DNA of 63,210 bases from Candidatus Nomurabacteria bacterium (GCA_943354745.1 CALRDB010000003.1:1-63210), one strand, 5' to 3'. Shown: positions 45,643 to 54,142, counted from the first letter of the stretch. The notes: generated by a model not told the origin, from the sequence alone. Program-made: numbers and translations.

Positions 45643-46793
45643 AAATTTTTTTCGTATGTATCGAGAGCTCTACGTACTAACGTAATTGCCGGCTTAAACA
45701 TCTCGGTATTGCGGGCCAGCGCGATCCTCACATAACGCTCTCCTTTTGTACGATCGCTCCAGAAAAAGTAAGTGCCGGGAAGAATATATACACCGGCGTC
45801 CAAAACCAACTTTTGCAGTTCCGTCGCTGTTACTCGGGGTTCTTTGATCCTCAACCAAGCGACGCTCACCCCTGCTTCCGATTCTTGGTATTCCAAAAGG
45901 GATCCAGCAAGCATTTCTTTTAACAGATTTCGGTTTGTATCGAGCAGATTATAAACCGATTCAAAGTGATCTCTTTCGGAGTCCAGAATATACTGCGTAG
46001 CAAGATTCAAGATGAAGGGAGAAACATTCAAGAGGTAGGAAGTATGGATGTTGTATATTTCCTCATGCAAGTCTTTGCTCGTTTTGAGCATGGCCACTTT
46101 CGTATCTTGGATTGGATATGTTTTGCCTGTGTCTTCGATGGCGATGTAACTCACTCCTGATCGTTCTAGTATTTCGTAGACGGGAGCTACTTTGATATGC
46201 GGGGCGTAGTCTACGAAAGGCGCAAAGCAGTAGTCGATCAGTAAAAGCTTGTTTTTGTCTTTGGCGAAGCGGATCAGTTCGCTGTATGCTTTGTCGCCAT
46301 GTGAAAAGAGCGTGAATCCTGTTGGGTTATTGGGATCAACAATAAAGATAGCATCTGTTTTTACATGCTTCTCAAGGTTGTCATACAAGGTGGAAGGGTT
46401 ATGAAGCCATTCTTCCTTAAGTACCACTATCTCGATCTGCATGTGTTCCAAAATGTCATGGATATTGTCGAAACAGGGCTCAAGCAGACTCACTGACATT
46501 TTGTTCTTCATAAGATAGTTTGCGACTATCACCATGGCAATAGAAGAGGCGTACACGAGCATTGTCGGCGTTTTTAGTGCGTATTCCTGTTTCTGGACAC
46601 GGAAAAAAGTCTCGATAAATTTCTGTTCCGTGTCATATTGCCGTGTCTTTTCCGCTTCGTACCAAAGACTGGAAAGTCTGCCCACAATTTCCCTTTGGGA
46701 AGGGGATTGGGATTGGTGGGTATGTGCGTCGGCGAGGTTGTATTTCACTTTCAACGCCTCGATCTCATGTTGTGTAATATCTTTATATTCCAT
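45633..46793 (-). CDS. PLP-dependent aminotransferase, class I/II fold
   Basis: A 386-residue fold type I PLP enzyme. LVYASSIAMVIVANYL corresponds to the cofactor phosphate region, IVDPNNPTGFTL is the NPTG motif, LLLIDYCFAPFVDY holds the Asp that binds the pyridine nitrogen, YIAIEDTGKTYPIQDTKVAML holds the probable Schiff-base Lys, and YVRIALAR is the substrate-carboxylate Arg. Upstream residues 1-90 differ from common aminotransferases. The stop overlaps the DapA-like start by 10 bases. An amino acid or keto acid made with the DapA-like protein is inferred. The divergent TrmB copy 4 may control the operon. Confidence 0.88.
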   Translation of the reverse strand: MEYKDITQHEIEALKVKYNLADAHTHQSQSPSQREIVGRLSSLWYEAEKTRQYDTEQKFIETFFRVQKQEYALKTPTMLVYASSIAMVIVANYLMKNKMSVSLLEPCFDNIHDILEHMQIEIVVLKEEWLHNPSTLYDNLEKHVKTDAIFIVDPNNPTGFTLFSHGDKAYSELIRFAKDKNKLLLIDYCFAPFVDYAPHIKVAPVYEILERSGVSYIAIEDTGKTYPIQDTKVAMLKTSKDLHEEIYNIHTSYLLNVSPFILNLATQYILDSERDHFESVYNLLDTNRNLLKEMLAGSLLEYQESEAGVSVAWLRIKEPRVTATELQKLVLDAGVYILPGTYFFWSDRTKGERYVRIALARNTEMFKPAITLVRRALDTYEKNLCK

Positions 46794-46832
46794 ATTTCTG
46801 ATTATTTATTCTGGAATAATTTTCCCACGAAC

Positions 46833-46861
46833 TTGCAATTCTGTCTAATAAGTGTTAAAAT
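46833..46861 (+). promoter_or_regulatory. Upstream promoter of TrmB copy 4
   Basis: TTGCAA, 17-bp spacer, TAAAAT. Would give a leader of about 95 bases. Confidence 0.55.
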
Positions 46862-46927
46862 AGAGACATCAAAAGTGGATAATATGGCTCTAATGCGTGG
46901 AGTAGATGTCAAAAACTGTCAGATTTA

Positions 46928-46956
46928 TTGACTTTTTGTGCTTTGGGGTAGATACT
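46928..46956 (+). promoter_or_regulatory. Leaderless promoter of TrmB copy 4
   Basis: TTGACT, 17-bp spacer, GATACT. The predicted start point coincides with the A of ATG 46963. Confidence 0.65.
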
Positions 46957-46962
46957 AAACGT

Positions 46963-47694
46963 ATGATAGAAACCTTAAAATTGCTTGGAATAAAAGACAA
47001 AGCCGCGCATGTATACAGCGCGGCTCTTGCTCTCGGAACCTCTTCCGTCAAGGATATTGCCGAAAAAGCGGCCCTCAAGCGGCCAACGGTCTATGTATAC
47101 CTTGAAGAGTTGGCAAAAGATGGCTTTGTCCAAAAGATCACGATCGGCAAGAAAGAGTATTACCAAGCGACTTCGCCGCGGCTTATTGAAATGCGTCTTG
47201 AGGAGAATCTAAAGTCGCTCAAAAAAGAGATGCCGCATCTTGAGATGCTCCACATGCAAGCGCAAGGTAAACCGGGTGTCACGGTCTTTGAAGGAGAAAG
47301 AGGATTGAATCAGCTCTATGAGGAAGTGAAGCGCACCAAGGACCTTATCTTCTGGTCGGACCTTTCCTCGGTGGAAGCGCTGTTTCCGGATACGGTTCGT
47401 AAAATAAGCGAGGCGATTCTTGATAATAAAATCTTTACACGCGAGATTCTCGCCGATACGCCGGAAGCACGGGCAAGTTCCCGCCGGTTCAAGGTGGTTG
47501 CGGCGGATTTCTACATGGGACGTCTTGCGACCGGTCCAATCTTCAACGACAGCGTTATTTATGACAACGTCGTCGCGTTTTTCCGTATTCAGCAAAACAA
47601 TCTCTTTGTCGTTCGTATCGAAGACCCGACGATTGCCGTAACGATGAAAACGCTATTCGAAATGGCCTGGCAGTCGGCCAAGCCGTTTAAGTAA
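46963..47694 (+). CDS. TrmB-family transcriptional regulator (copy 4)
   Basis: A 243-residue TrmB-type regulator from ATG 46963 (MIETLKLLGI), the usual family start; the 19 codons upstream contain the leaderless promoter. Winged helix: LLGIKDKAAHVYSAALALGTSSVKDIAEKAALKRPTVYVYLEEL (shown only in outline; residues 4-55). Effector domain: VTVFEGERGLNQLYEEVKRTKD, FWSDLSSVEALFP, FYMGRLATGPIFNDSV and LFEMAWQSAKPF. It is divergent from the aminotransferase operon and convergent with TrmB copy 5. Confidence 0.9.
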   Translation: MIETLKLLGIKDKAAHVYSAALALGTSSVKDIAEKAALKRPTVYVYLEELAKDGFVQKITIGKKEYYQATSPRLIEMRLEENLKSLKKEMPHLEMLHMQAQGKPGVTVFEGERGLNQLYEEVKRTKDLIFWSDLSSVEALFPDTVRKISEAILDNKIFTREILADTPEARASSRRFKVVAADFYMGRLATGPIFNDSVIYDNVVAFFRIQQNNLFVVRIEDPTIAVTMKTLFEMAWQSAKPFK

Positions 47695-47712
47695 GGAGAT
47701 TCTGCTCGGTTA

Positions 47713-47742
47713 AGCAATAGTGAACGGCCGTACACTATTGCT
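47713..47742. terminator. Hairpin between the two convergent TrmB genes
   Basis: AGCAATAGTG and CACTATTGCT (10-bp arms); no long T run on either side, so termination strength is uncertain. Confidence 0.6.
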
Positions 47743-47745
47743 AAA

Positions 47746-48528
47746 TCAGTTGCGGAGCTTGGAGTCGAGACGTTTGGCCTCTGCCCAGGCGAGTTCGTAG
47801 ATTTTCTTCATCGCGTCGGCGATCTCCGCGCTTTCAATGATGATGCCGAGCTTTTCGCGCCATGACGCAATCAAGATTTTATTGTCGTAAATGTTTATTT
47901 CCGGAGAAAAAGAAAATTTATCTGGAGGTATAAAGGCAATCTCTCGTTTTTCTTCTTCACCATAGGGCACGCGGGCGCGCGCTATCGGCGTGTGGGGAAC
48001 AATCGCGCGTATCGCGATACCCGCGTCTGCTCGTCGTTTGTAGTATTCGGGAAAGTAATTCGGGAGACCTTTGTGCATATCTTCCACGTTGGCGTACGCA
48101 CGGATAGGTTCCTGTGAAGTAAGTGTATCTTCGTACACCTGTTTTAAACCATCAGTTCCTTCGTAAAATTTTATTTTCGGCCGGTTTTGCGTCGCGTGTA
48201 CTGAACGGAGCTGGGGGAGAAGTGCTCCAGCCTTTTCGATGCGATCCCTCGCAAGTTCCGCTTCGCGCTTTAAGTAGGCAACCACCGATTCCGGCGGTTC
48301 TGCGGCATACTCTTGTTTCGGCTCCTTTCCGGTCACGTTTACAATGCCTTTGCTTGAGAGGGAATCCAAGATGTCATAGCCGGTCGTGCGGTTGATGCCC
48401 GCCTTACGGGCTATTTCAGTAACAGTGCCATGTCCAAGCTCCAGCAATGCCACATAGACAATTGATTCCTTTTCGCTAAACCCAAGTGTGTGCAGGGTAG
48501 AGGGGAGTTCTTTGTTTTGTGTTTCCAT
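47746..48528 (-). CDS. TrmB-family transcriptional regulator (copy 5)
   Basis: A 260-residue TrmB-type regulator. Winged helix: LHTLGFSEKESIVYVALLELGHG then IARKAGINRTTGYDILDSLSSKGIV (residues 11-68). Linker with KREAELARDRIEKAGALLPQL. Effector domain: IKFYEGTDGLKQVYEDTLTSQ, YANVEDMHKGLPNYFPEYY, INIYDNKILIASWREKLGIII and IYELAWAEAKRL. It is the closest of the five to copy 1 in effector-domain layout. Its own target is not evident; upstream lies a repeat-rich gap and then the gene at 48890 in the opposite direction. Confidence 0.9.
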   Translation of the reverse strand: METQNKELPSTLHTLGFSEKESIVYVALLELGHGTVTEIARKAGINRTTGYDILDSLSSKGIVNVTGKEPKQEYAAEPPESVVAYLKREAELARDRIEKAGALLPQLRSVHATQNRPKIKFYEGTDGLKQVYEDTLTSQEPIRAYANVEDMHKGLPNYFPEYYKRRADAGIAIRAIVPHTPIARARVPYGEEEKREIAFIPPDKFSFSPEINIYDNKILIASWREKLGIIIESAEIADAMKKIYELAWAEAKRLDSKLRN

Positions 48529-48776
48529 GTTTGTTGTCTTAATTCTCCCTTTATAAAAGTGAGGGGACTGCTTGCGGTGAGGGATTTCAAAATCCTTCCC
48601 GCCGAAGACGGCGTGTGCTCCCTTTAGGAAAAGCTTGCAGTCGTAGACTGGGAGAATAAGACAATCCTACACCCCAACCTCTCTTTGTGTCAATTATCTT
48701 CCACAGAAATATGCCTAGTGTACTGAATACTATTGTAAAATAAGGCTTTAGTGCTCATTTTTACTGACGATTTACT

Positions 48777-48806
48777 TTGACAGTATGTATCGTACTACGA
48801 TATGAT
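48777..48806 (+). promoter_or_regulatory. Promoter of the gene at 48890
   Basis: TTGACA at 48777-48782, an 18-bp spacer and TATGAT at 48801-48806. Confidence 0.65.
48788..48802. promoter_or_regulatory. Perfect palindrome within the promoter, probable operator
   Basis: TATCGTA-C-TACGATA lies between the -35 and -10 boxes. The half-site TACGATA also overlaps the -10 box of TrmB copy 1 (13851-13857). Confidence 0.55.
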
Positions 48807-48889
48807 ATCCGCAGAAAGTCAATTGTTTCTTGAAATTTTATACAGAGATAAAGTTCGCAACACAAAACCTCAACGAATGGACTAAAGCA

Positions 48890-50245
48890 ATGCAAAACAA
48901 GACAACCTTAGTACTCACATACAACAAAGTGGACGGATTCAAGCCGGGTGCTTACGGAAACGGACGCGTCGTGGTTCTCCAGGCCGACCTCGCGAAGTTC
49001 AAGGATAACGACACGGAGAAAAGCTCATTCGAGCTTTACTTCCAGACGTTCAACCTGGTGAAGAGAAACATTGCCGAGGCAATTATTTACCTCGGCGATC
49101 TCAAAGAGGCTTCACCTAATTGGCAAGCAAAACGCCGAGCGTTTGATGCGATGTATCGCACAGCCATAGCACACGTCAAGACAGCGGATAAGGTGCTTAT
49201 GGTTACATGTCGATGTGACCGTGACCTGAAGGAAAAGTTTGCCGAACAGCTCAGGGTCAAGCTTATCTGGTCAGGGTGTGGGGGAGGGAGAACGCTCGGG
49301 CGGCTAATACAGGAGCGTCTGGATGAAGTACCCCAAGCTCCAACAGTCAGAGAGCTCGCGCTTCAAGTGGAGTTCGCTACTCTGGCACAGGAGAATGGCT
49401 GGGTACAGACACCCTCCTTTAGGAACTTCGCCGTTCTCGGTGCAACGCTCTTTGCTAACAGAAACGACGGAACCATTTTTAAAAAAACCGAAAGTGGTTG
49501 GGACGAAAATGGTTTGCAGATCGCTTTCGGTGCTAACGAAATGAAAGAAAACAGAGATAGGAAAAAACTGAAGATACTAGTGTTCGCTGGTGGCGGAATA
49601 GATCGCAAATCAGCCGAGTTCAGTCTCGCAGGTCATGAGCTCACCATCGTGGGGACTTATGACGAGGCACAAGATGCTCTGATCCCCAAAACGAACTACA
49701 CAGAAAAAGAGAGTATTTACCGCAAGCTTTCCGCGGAAAAGGGTGGGGGGATTAGAATGTGGAAGAGAGAGGAAATGATGGCGAAAGCGGAAACACTGGC
49801 CACAACGTTTCCGGACTTTGATGTCGTCTTAACCGACCTGCTTGTGCCGGCATCGGCGAGGATTCAAGGTTTCCAACAATTCGTTGGTCAGAAGATGCCT
49901 CTCGGATCCGTGATTGCCTTGTTGGCACTTACCGCGCGTGTCAAAAATGTGGCGGTGGTAACCGATATGAATCACCACAACCCCCCGGCATCGGCGGCCT
50001 TCGATTGCTTTACGGAAAAACAACATTGCGAAGGTATCAGAATACTGTGCACGAACAATGTTGGTCGTATTAGAATTGACACTGAAACAAATACGGCGGT
50101 CGCTCATGATTTCCTCGAGTCCGATGCCAGCCTGGAGAAATATCCGTATTTGAGGCAAGGGGAAGAAGGGTGGGGAGAACGCAAAGGTCTCACTATTGGT
50201 GGCAAGGATTGGGGAAAAATCCTCCGTTTGGTGGTTGGCGACTAA
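48890..50245 (+). CDS. Unknown protein with a C-terminal receiver-like domain
   Basis: A 451-residue protein from ATG 48890 (MQNKTTLVLTYNK); a TTG at 48830 is possible. No signal or membrane helix. The N-terminal 200 residues are unfamiliar (VVVLQADLAKFKDNDTEKSS, KVLMVTCRCDRDLKEKF). The C-terminal half from about residue 230 resembles a CheY-like fold: KLKILVFAGGGID as first strand, FDVVLTDLLVPAS with the Asp in strand 3, SVIALLALTARVKNVAVVTD and IRILCTNN. The usual acidic pair and Lys are not all evident, so it may be a degenerate receiver. The promoter holds a perfect palindrome, so the gene is likely under tight control. Confidence 0.7.
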   Translation: MQNKTTLVLTYNKVDGFKPGAYGNGRVVVLQADLAKFKDNDTEKSSFELYFQTFNLVKRNIAEAIIYLGDLKEASPNWQAKRRAFDAMYRTAIAHVKTADKVLMVTCRCDRDLKEKFAEQLRVKLIWSGCGGGRTLGRLIQERLDEVPQAPTVRELALQVEFATLAQENGWVQTPSFRNFAVLGATLFANRNDGTIFKKTESGWDENGLQIAFGANEMKENRDRKKLKILVFAGGGIDRKSAEFSLAGHELTIVGTYDEAQDALIPKTNYTEKESIYRKLSAEKGGGIRMWKREEMMAKAETLATTFPDFDVVLTDLLVPASARIQGFQQFVGQKMPLGSVIALLALTARVKNVAVVTDMNHHNPPASAAFDCFTEKQHCEGIRILCTNNVGRIRIDTETNTAVAHDFLESDASLEKYPYLRQGEEGWGERKGLTIGGKDWGKILRLVVGD

Positions 50246-50275
50246 GTTGAGAGTCTCTTCCTCAAATTTTCATAC

Positions 50276-50310
50276 CTCGCAGTTCGCTTCGGCGGACTGC
50301 GGGGTTTTTA
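50276..50310 (+). terminator. Terminator after the gene at 48890
   Basis: CCTCGCAGTTCGC-TTCG-GCGGACTGCGGGG followed by TTTTTATT; one or two mismatches in the stem. Confidence 0.75.
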
Positions 50311-50449
50311 TTTACACACCACCCCTTCATTTCCCCTCCTCAACCAAGGAGGGGAAAGAAATCCCTCCCGCCGAAGACGGCGTGTGCTCCCTTTATGAAA
50401 GGGAGAATAAGAAGAAGTGTCGAAGCGTTGATGATACAATATATTCGTT

Positions 50450-51277
50450 ATGAGTGATTCGGAAACGACAAAAATAGTGCTGTTCAAGGGCGCGAAGGTT
50501 CGGAAGACACTGCATCATGGCGAGTGGTGGTTTGTGATTGTTGATGTGATTTCTGCTCTTACGGACTCCACTCAACCAGAGGGCTATTTAAAAGATATGC
50601 GTCGGCGGGATGAAGAACTTGCTAAAGGGTGGGGGCAGATTGCCACCCCCCTTTCAATTGGAACGGAAGGAGGGACTCAAAAGATGAACTGTGCTACGAC
50701 CGAAGGTCTCTTCCGTATAGTGCAATCCATCCCGTCTCCCAAAGCTGAGCCGTTCAAACGATGGCTGGCGAAGGTGGGGTATGAGCGAGTGCAGGAAATA
50801 GAGAATCCGGAACTGGCGACGAAGCGGACGAGAATGCTCTACAAACTGAAAGGGTATAGTGAGGACTGGATAGAGAAACGGATGCGCGGAATCGCCATTC
50901 GGGAGGAGTTGACGGATGAATGGAAGAATCGGGGAGCGCGAGATAGACAGGACTATGAGATATTGACCGCGGAAATATCAAAAGCGACATTTGGCGTAAC
51001 GCCGAGCGAATACAAGAAACTGAAAGGACTGCAGAGAGAAAATCTGCGGGACCATATGACGGATTTCGAGCTCATCTTCAATATGCTTGGTGAACGCGCA
51101 ACGACGGAGATTCATCGTGTCGAAGACTCGAAGGGTATACCGAAACTGAAAAGCGATGCGAAGGCCGGTGGAGATATCGCAGGAGGGGCGAGAAAGAAAT
51201 TGGAAGATAGGCTCGGGCAGTCGGTTGTATCTAAGAAGAATTATTTAAAGAATAGGGAAGATAAGAGGTTAAGATAA
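50450..51277 (+). CDS. BRO family (Bro-N) antirepressor-like protein
   Basis: A 275-residue protein with an N-terminal Bro-N domain (WWFVIVDVISALTDSTQPEGYLKD, then CATTEGLFRIVQSIPSPKAEPFKRWLAKVG) typical of phage antirepressors and of DinD-like chromosomal proteins. The C-terminal part (YSEDWIEKRMRGIAIREELTDEW, ITAEISKATFGVTPSEYK, LRDHMTDFELIFNMLGE) is the form seen in chromosomal copies across many bacteria and CPR. Presence here may trace to phage or to a DNA-damage protein. It stands alone between repeats, with no phage genes near. Confidence 0.85.
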   Translation: MSDSETTKIVLFKGAKVRKTLHHGEWWFVIVDVISALTDSTQPEGYLKDMRRRDEELAKGWGQIATPLSIGTEGGTQKMNCATTEGLFRIVQSIPSPKAEPFKRWLAKVGYERVQEIENPELATKRTRMLYKLKGYSEDWIEKRMRGIAIREELTDEWKNRGARDRQDYEILTAEISKATFGVTPSEYKKLKGLQRENLRDHMTDFELIFNMLGERATTEIHRVEDSKGIPKLKSDAKAGGDIAGGARKKLEDRLGQSVVSKKNYLKNREDKRLR

Positions 51278-51660
51278 ACACCACCCCCTCTCAATCGCCC
51301 ACCCCTCAACTGAGAGGGAGAGGCAGAGAAATCCCTCCACGCATAAGAATGCGGTGCTCCCTTTAGTCTACGACTACAGGTTACAAAGGGAGAATAAGAT
51401 AAACACCCCACCTCAATCCTCCCTACGGGAGCTGTACACTTTTCGCTTTTTGAAGACAAAACGCTCAAAGTCTTGCGAAGTGCCACATGGGTAATTCTTG
51501 TTTTCTAATTCGCTTTGCTCATAAGAAAACAAAGTCGCTCCAAGTGTTCGCTTCTCACCCTCTAAAGAGGGGAGGAGGAAAGAGGAGAACACAAAACCCG
51601 CCGAGAGGCGGGTTTTGGGGGACTGGATTCCAACTTTCGTTGGAATGACAGAGGGGAAAG
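51278..51660. other. Intergenic region made mostly of repeats
   Basis: Contains, in order, CCCCTCTCAATCG/CTGAGAGGG hairpin repeats, a TCCCTTTAGTCTACGACTAC repeat word, the dispersed repeat 51408-51575, a short hairpin AACCCGCC-GAGA-GGCGGGTT (terminator-like) and a half copy of the palindromic family at 51622-51650. No gene seen. Confidence 0.65.
51408..51575 (+). repeat. Dispersed repeat, partner of 37559-37675
   Basis: Shares CACCTCAATCCTCCCTACGG, GAGCTGTACACTTTTC, AACGCTCAAAGTCTTGCGAAG and TTCGCTTCTCACCCTCTAAA with the other copy in the same order; about 50 extra bases lie before the last block. Confidence 0.8.
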
Positions 51661-51933
51661 TTATTTTACTGCGTCCTTGAGTGCCTTGGCGGCGCGGAAT
51701 TTTGGAACCTTCATCGCCTGAACTTGCACCATCTCGCCGGTGCGAGGGTTGCGTGCCTGACGAGCTGCGCGTTGCTTGACCGAAAAGATACCTAAGCCCG
51801 CAATGGAGACTTCCTCTCCGGTCTTGAGCGTGTTGACGATCGACTCGAGTACTTTATCTACTGCCTGCTCTGCTTGTACTTTTGTGCCACCGAGTAATAC
51901 GTGAACTGCTTCTACAATGCCTTGTTTGTTCAT
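51661..51933 (-). CDS. hup: HU family DNA-binding protein
   Basis: Nucleoid protein of the HU/IHF family, 90 residues from ATG 51933 (MNKQGIVEAVHVLL). Family marks: SIAGLGIFSVKQRAAR-like GEEVSIAGLGIFSVKQRAARQARNP (hairpin arm with RNPRTGE) and VPKFRAAKALKDAV at the end. The frame is open 16 codons upstream, but those codons (IRIIRIIRI) come from a tandem TATACGAAT repeat and are rejected. It bends DNA and compacts the chromosome. Confidence 0.95.
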   Translation of the reverse strand: MNKQGIVEAVHVLLGGTKVQAEQAVDKVLESIVNTLKTGEEVSIAGLGIFSVKQRAARQARNPRTGEMVQVQAMKVPKFRAAKALKDAVK

Positions 51934-51934
51934 A

Positions 51935-51995
51935 TTAGATAAACATACGAAAATACGAATTATACGAATTATACGAATCAACGAATGGCTACGAA
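51935..51995. repeat. CGAAT repeat upstream of hup
   Basis: ATACGAAT-type words repeat with a 9-base period (ATTATACGA twice) and then more loosely. Read on the minus strand the units create TATAAT boxes, so the repeat may also serve as promoter. Confidence 0.6.
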
Positions 51996-52168
51996 TGAGG
52001 CACTCGAGACACGTAAGTCGTACTTCAGTATATTTTTAAAAATTACTAAAACTTCGACCTACTAGCTAATAATTATGAAAGAGGATACTGAATCATTATA
52101 TAGGAGGCCATTTTTGGTGCAATAGCAAGGTGAATGTTGACAGAATTGTGTCTTATTGTACAGAAACG

Positions 52169-52196
52169 AAAGAGCGCTCGTTGCGGAGCGCTCTTT
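52169..52196 (-). terminator. Terminator after rny
   Basis: AAAGAGCGCTC and GAGCGCTCTTT; on the minus strand the T run of the stem is followed by CGTTTCT. Confidence 0.75.
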
Positions 52197-52236
52197 GTGT
52201 TCGTACTTTCGTATCCCGTTCGGAGTTCGTATTGTC

Positions 52237-53763
52237 TTATCTGGCGAATTCAATACACCTCGTCTCGCGAATGACAGTGATTTTGATTTCACCAGGGTAT
52301 TTGAGCTCCTTTTCGATGCGATCTGCTACTCCGCGGGCCATATTCTTAGCCTCAAGGTCGCTTACTTTTTCGGGGGAGATGAAAATACGGATCTCACGGC
52401 CTGCTTGGAGAGCATACGCCTTCTCAACACCAGGGAAGGAGGTTGCGATACCTTCAAGGTCACCAAGGCGCTTCAGATAGTTCTCTACCGAGTCACGCCG
52501 CGCTCCCGGACGTGCTCCGGAAATAGCGTCAGCTGTCTGTACGATATAGGACTCGATCGTTTCGTAAGGATACTCGTCATGATGGGCTTCCATCGCTTTA
52601 ACGACAAGTGGGTCAACACCGAACTTTTGCATAATTCTGCGGCCAATCTCTACGTGTGTCCCTTGTACTTCATGGTCGACAGCTTTACCCAGGTCATGGA
52701 GGAGTGCTCCTGCTTTTGCAACGGCTACGTTCGCCTTCAGCTCCTCGGCGATCATGCCAGCAATGTGTGTCATTTCGATAGAGTGCTGAAGTACGTTCTG
52801 TCCGTAGCTGGTTCGGAAATGGAGCCGTCCCAAAATGGCGATAACTTGCGGAGGCAGGTTTATAACGCCACATTCGTATGCAGCCTGCTGACCTTTCTCT
52901 TTGATAATTTTATTGATGTCCTGTGTGGCTTTTTCTACTACGCCTTCAATCTTGGCGGGCTGAATTCTGCCGTCCAAGATGAGGTTTTCAAGAGCGATGC
53001 GCGCGATCTGCCGTCTGATAGGGTCAAACGAAGAAATCGTAATGGATCCCGGTGTATCGTCCACGATAACTTCAACGCCGGTGGCACGCTCAAACGCCTT
53101 GATGTTGCGTCCTTCCTTGCCGATAATTTTACCTTTGATTTCGTCGTTCGGAATGGCGACAGAGGTGGTGAGCACGTCGGCTGACACCGAATTTCCAAGG
53201 CGTTGTATAGCGGTCGTGAGGATTTCTTGCGCACGCTTCTCAAATCGTTCCTCCCCGGCGCGTTCAAGCTTCTGCATTCGGCTCAGGATATCCTCCTCGG
53301 ACTTCCGTTCTACCGCCGCGAGAAGTTGGCTTTTCGCTTCTTCTTCGGAGAGATGTGCGATTTTCTCAAGTTCCGCGCGCTTACCCTCCTCCATTTCCAA
53401 CACTTTCTCCTTAATGCGTTTTACCTCGGCTATCTTACCTTTTAGTTCCTCGACTTCTTTATCGATATCGGTTTGTCGCTTATCGAGCAGGTCCTCTTTC
53501 TTGATGAGACGGTCTTCTGTTTTCTTTATTTTCTCGTCTTTTTCTTTGAGTTCGACGCGAGCCTCATGGAGTACTTTAGTTGCTTCCTCTTGGGCGTGGA
53601 GTGTAATCTTCTTCGCTTCCTCCTTAGCCGCAAGTTCCATCGACTTGATCTGAAGCTCCATAGAGCCACGCTTGCCAAGCGAAATGATCAGCCGAAGATA
53701 GTAGCCTAATGCGATTCCAACGATACCCGCGGCACTCATGATGAGCACCACGTTTATTGACAT
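52237..53763 (-). CDS. rny: Ribonuclease Y
   Basis: Membrane-bound endoribonuclease that starts mRNA decay, 508 residues. N-terminal membrane helix (VVLIMSAAGIVGIALGYYL), long coiled coil (residues 35-190), KH domain (IPNDEIKGKIIGKEGRNIKAFERATG) and HD domain (HSIEMTHIAGMIAEEL, ALLHDLGKAVDHE). The closing DLEAKNMARGVADRIEKELKYPG and EIKITVIRETR are typical. It complements PNPase at 15190. Length normal (about 520 in Bacillus). Confidence 0.97.
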   Translation of the reverse strand: MSINVVLIMSAAGIVGIALGYYLRLIISLGKRGSMELQIKSMELAAKEEAKKITLHAQEEATKVLHEARVELKEKDEKIKKTEDRLIKKEDLLDKRQTDIDKEVEELKGKIAEVKRIKEKVLEMEEGKRAELEKIAHLSEEEAKSQLLAAVERKSEEDILSRMQKLERAGEERFEKRAQEILTTAIQRLGNSVSADVLTTSVAIPNDEIKGKIIGKEGRNIKAFERATGVEVIVDDTPGSITISSFDPIRRQIARIALENLILDGRIQPAKIEGVVEKATQDINKIIKEKGQQAAYECGVINLPPQVIAILGRLHFRTSYGQNVLQHSIEMTHIAGMIAEELKANVAVAKAGALLHDLGKAVDHEVQGTHVEIGRRIMQKFGVDPLVVKAMEAHHDEYPYETIESYIVQTADAISGARPGARRDSVENYLKRLGDLEGIATSFPGVEKAYALQAGREIRIFISPEKVSDLEAKNMARGVADRIEKELKYPGEIKITVIRETRCIEFAR

Positions 53764-54142
53764 AACATTTTAAAAAACCCCGCTTTTATGCGTTCCTTAC
53801 CTCTATGAAAACTAATTGTTTGATTTTCATACTGCTTACCCGAATCGAACGATGTGCTCAAAACGATGGAAACAAAGGCTTAAACTGGCTAAAACATTTT
53901 GCTTCGCAAAATGTTCGCCCGAATCCACCGGAGGTGGATACTGGGGAAAGTAACGCGGTAAATGGCGAAGTTTTGAATAACAAATTTTTAATATTCTAAA
54001 TATACAAGGAAAGGGAGAAAAAGTCCAACTCGAGAAAACACTGAAGCAACACGGAAGGAAGAACACGGAACAAACACAGAACTGTCTGGCGAGGAGTTCC
54101 GATTCAGTTCCGCGCTGGCGACGTTCCGTGTGGCTTCCGTGT
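53764..54142. other. Intergenic region with hairpin and inverted repeats
   Basis: Holds ACATTTTGC-TTC-GCAAAATGT (53900-53920), T-arm-like words CCCGAATCGAAC (53839-53850) and GTTCGCCCGAATCC without a tRNA, and an imperfect inverted repeat made of ACACGGAAG/AACACGGAAC (54050-54073) and GTTCCGTGTGGCTTCCGTGT (54124-54143). No coding region seen. Confidence 0.55.

Larger units (their letters stand above)
48529..48889. other. Intergenic region with repeat, promoter and operator-like palindrome
   Basis: 48541-48660 is a copy of the dispersed TTCTCCCTTT...GGGAGAATAAG repeat with the inner word GCCGAAGACGGC. 48777-48806 is a promoter for the gene at 48890, with a 15-base palindrome inside it. A TTG-started extension of that gene to 48830 is not excluded. 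Confidence 0.6.

Noticed and set aside
52156..53184. 342-residue plus-strand frame opposite rny
   Set aside because: Lies wholly antisense to a complete RNase Y gene and shows no domain.
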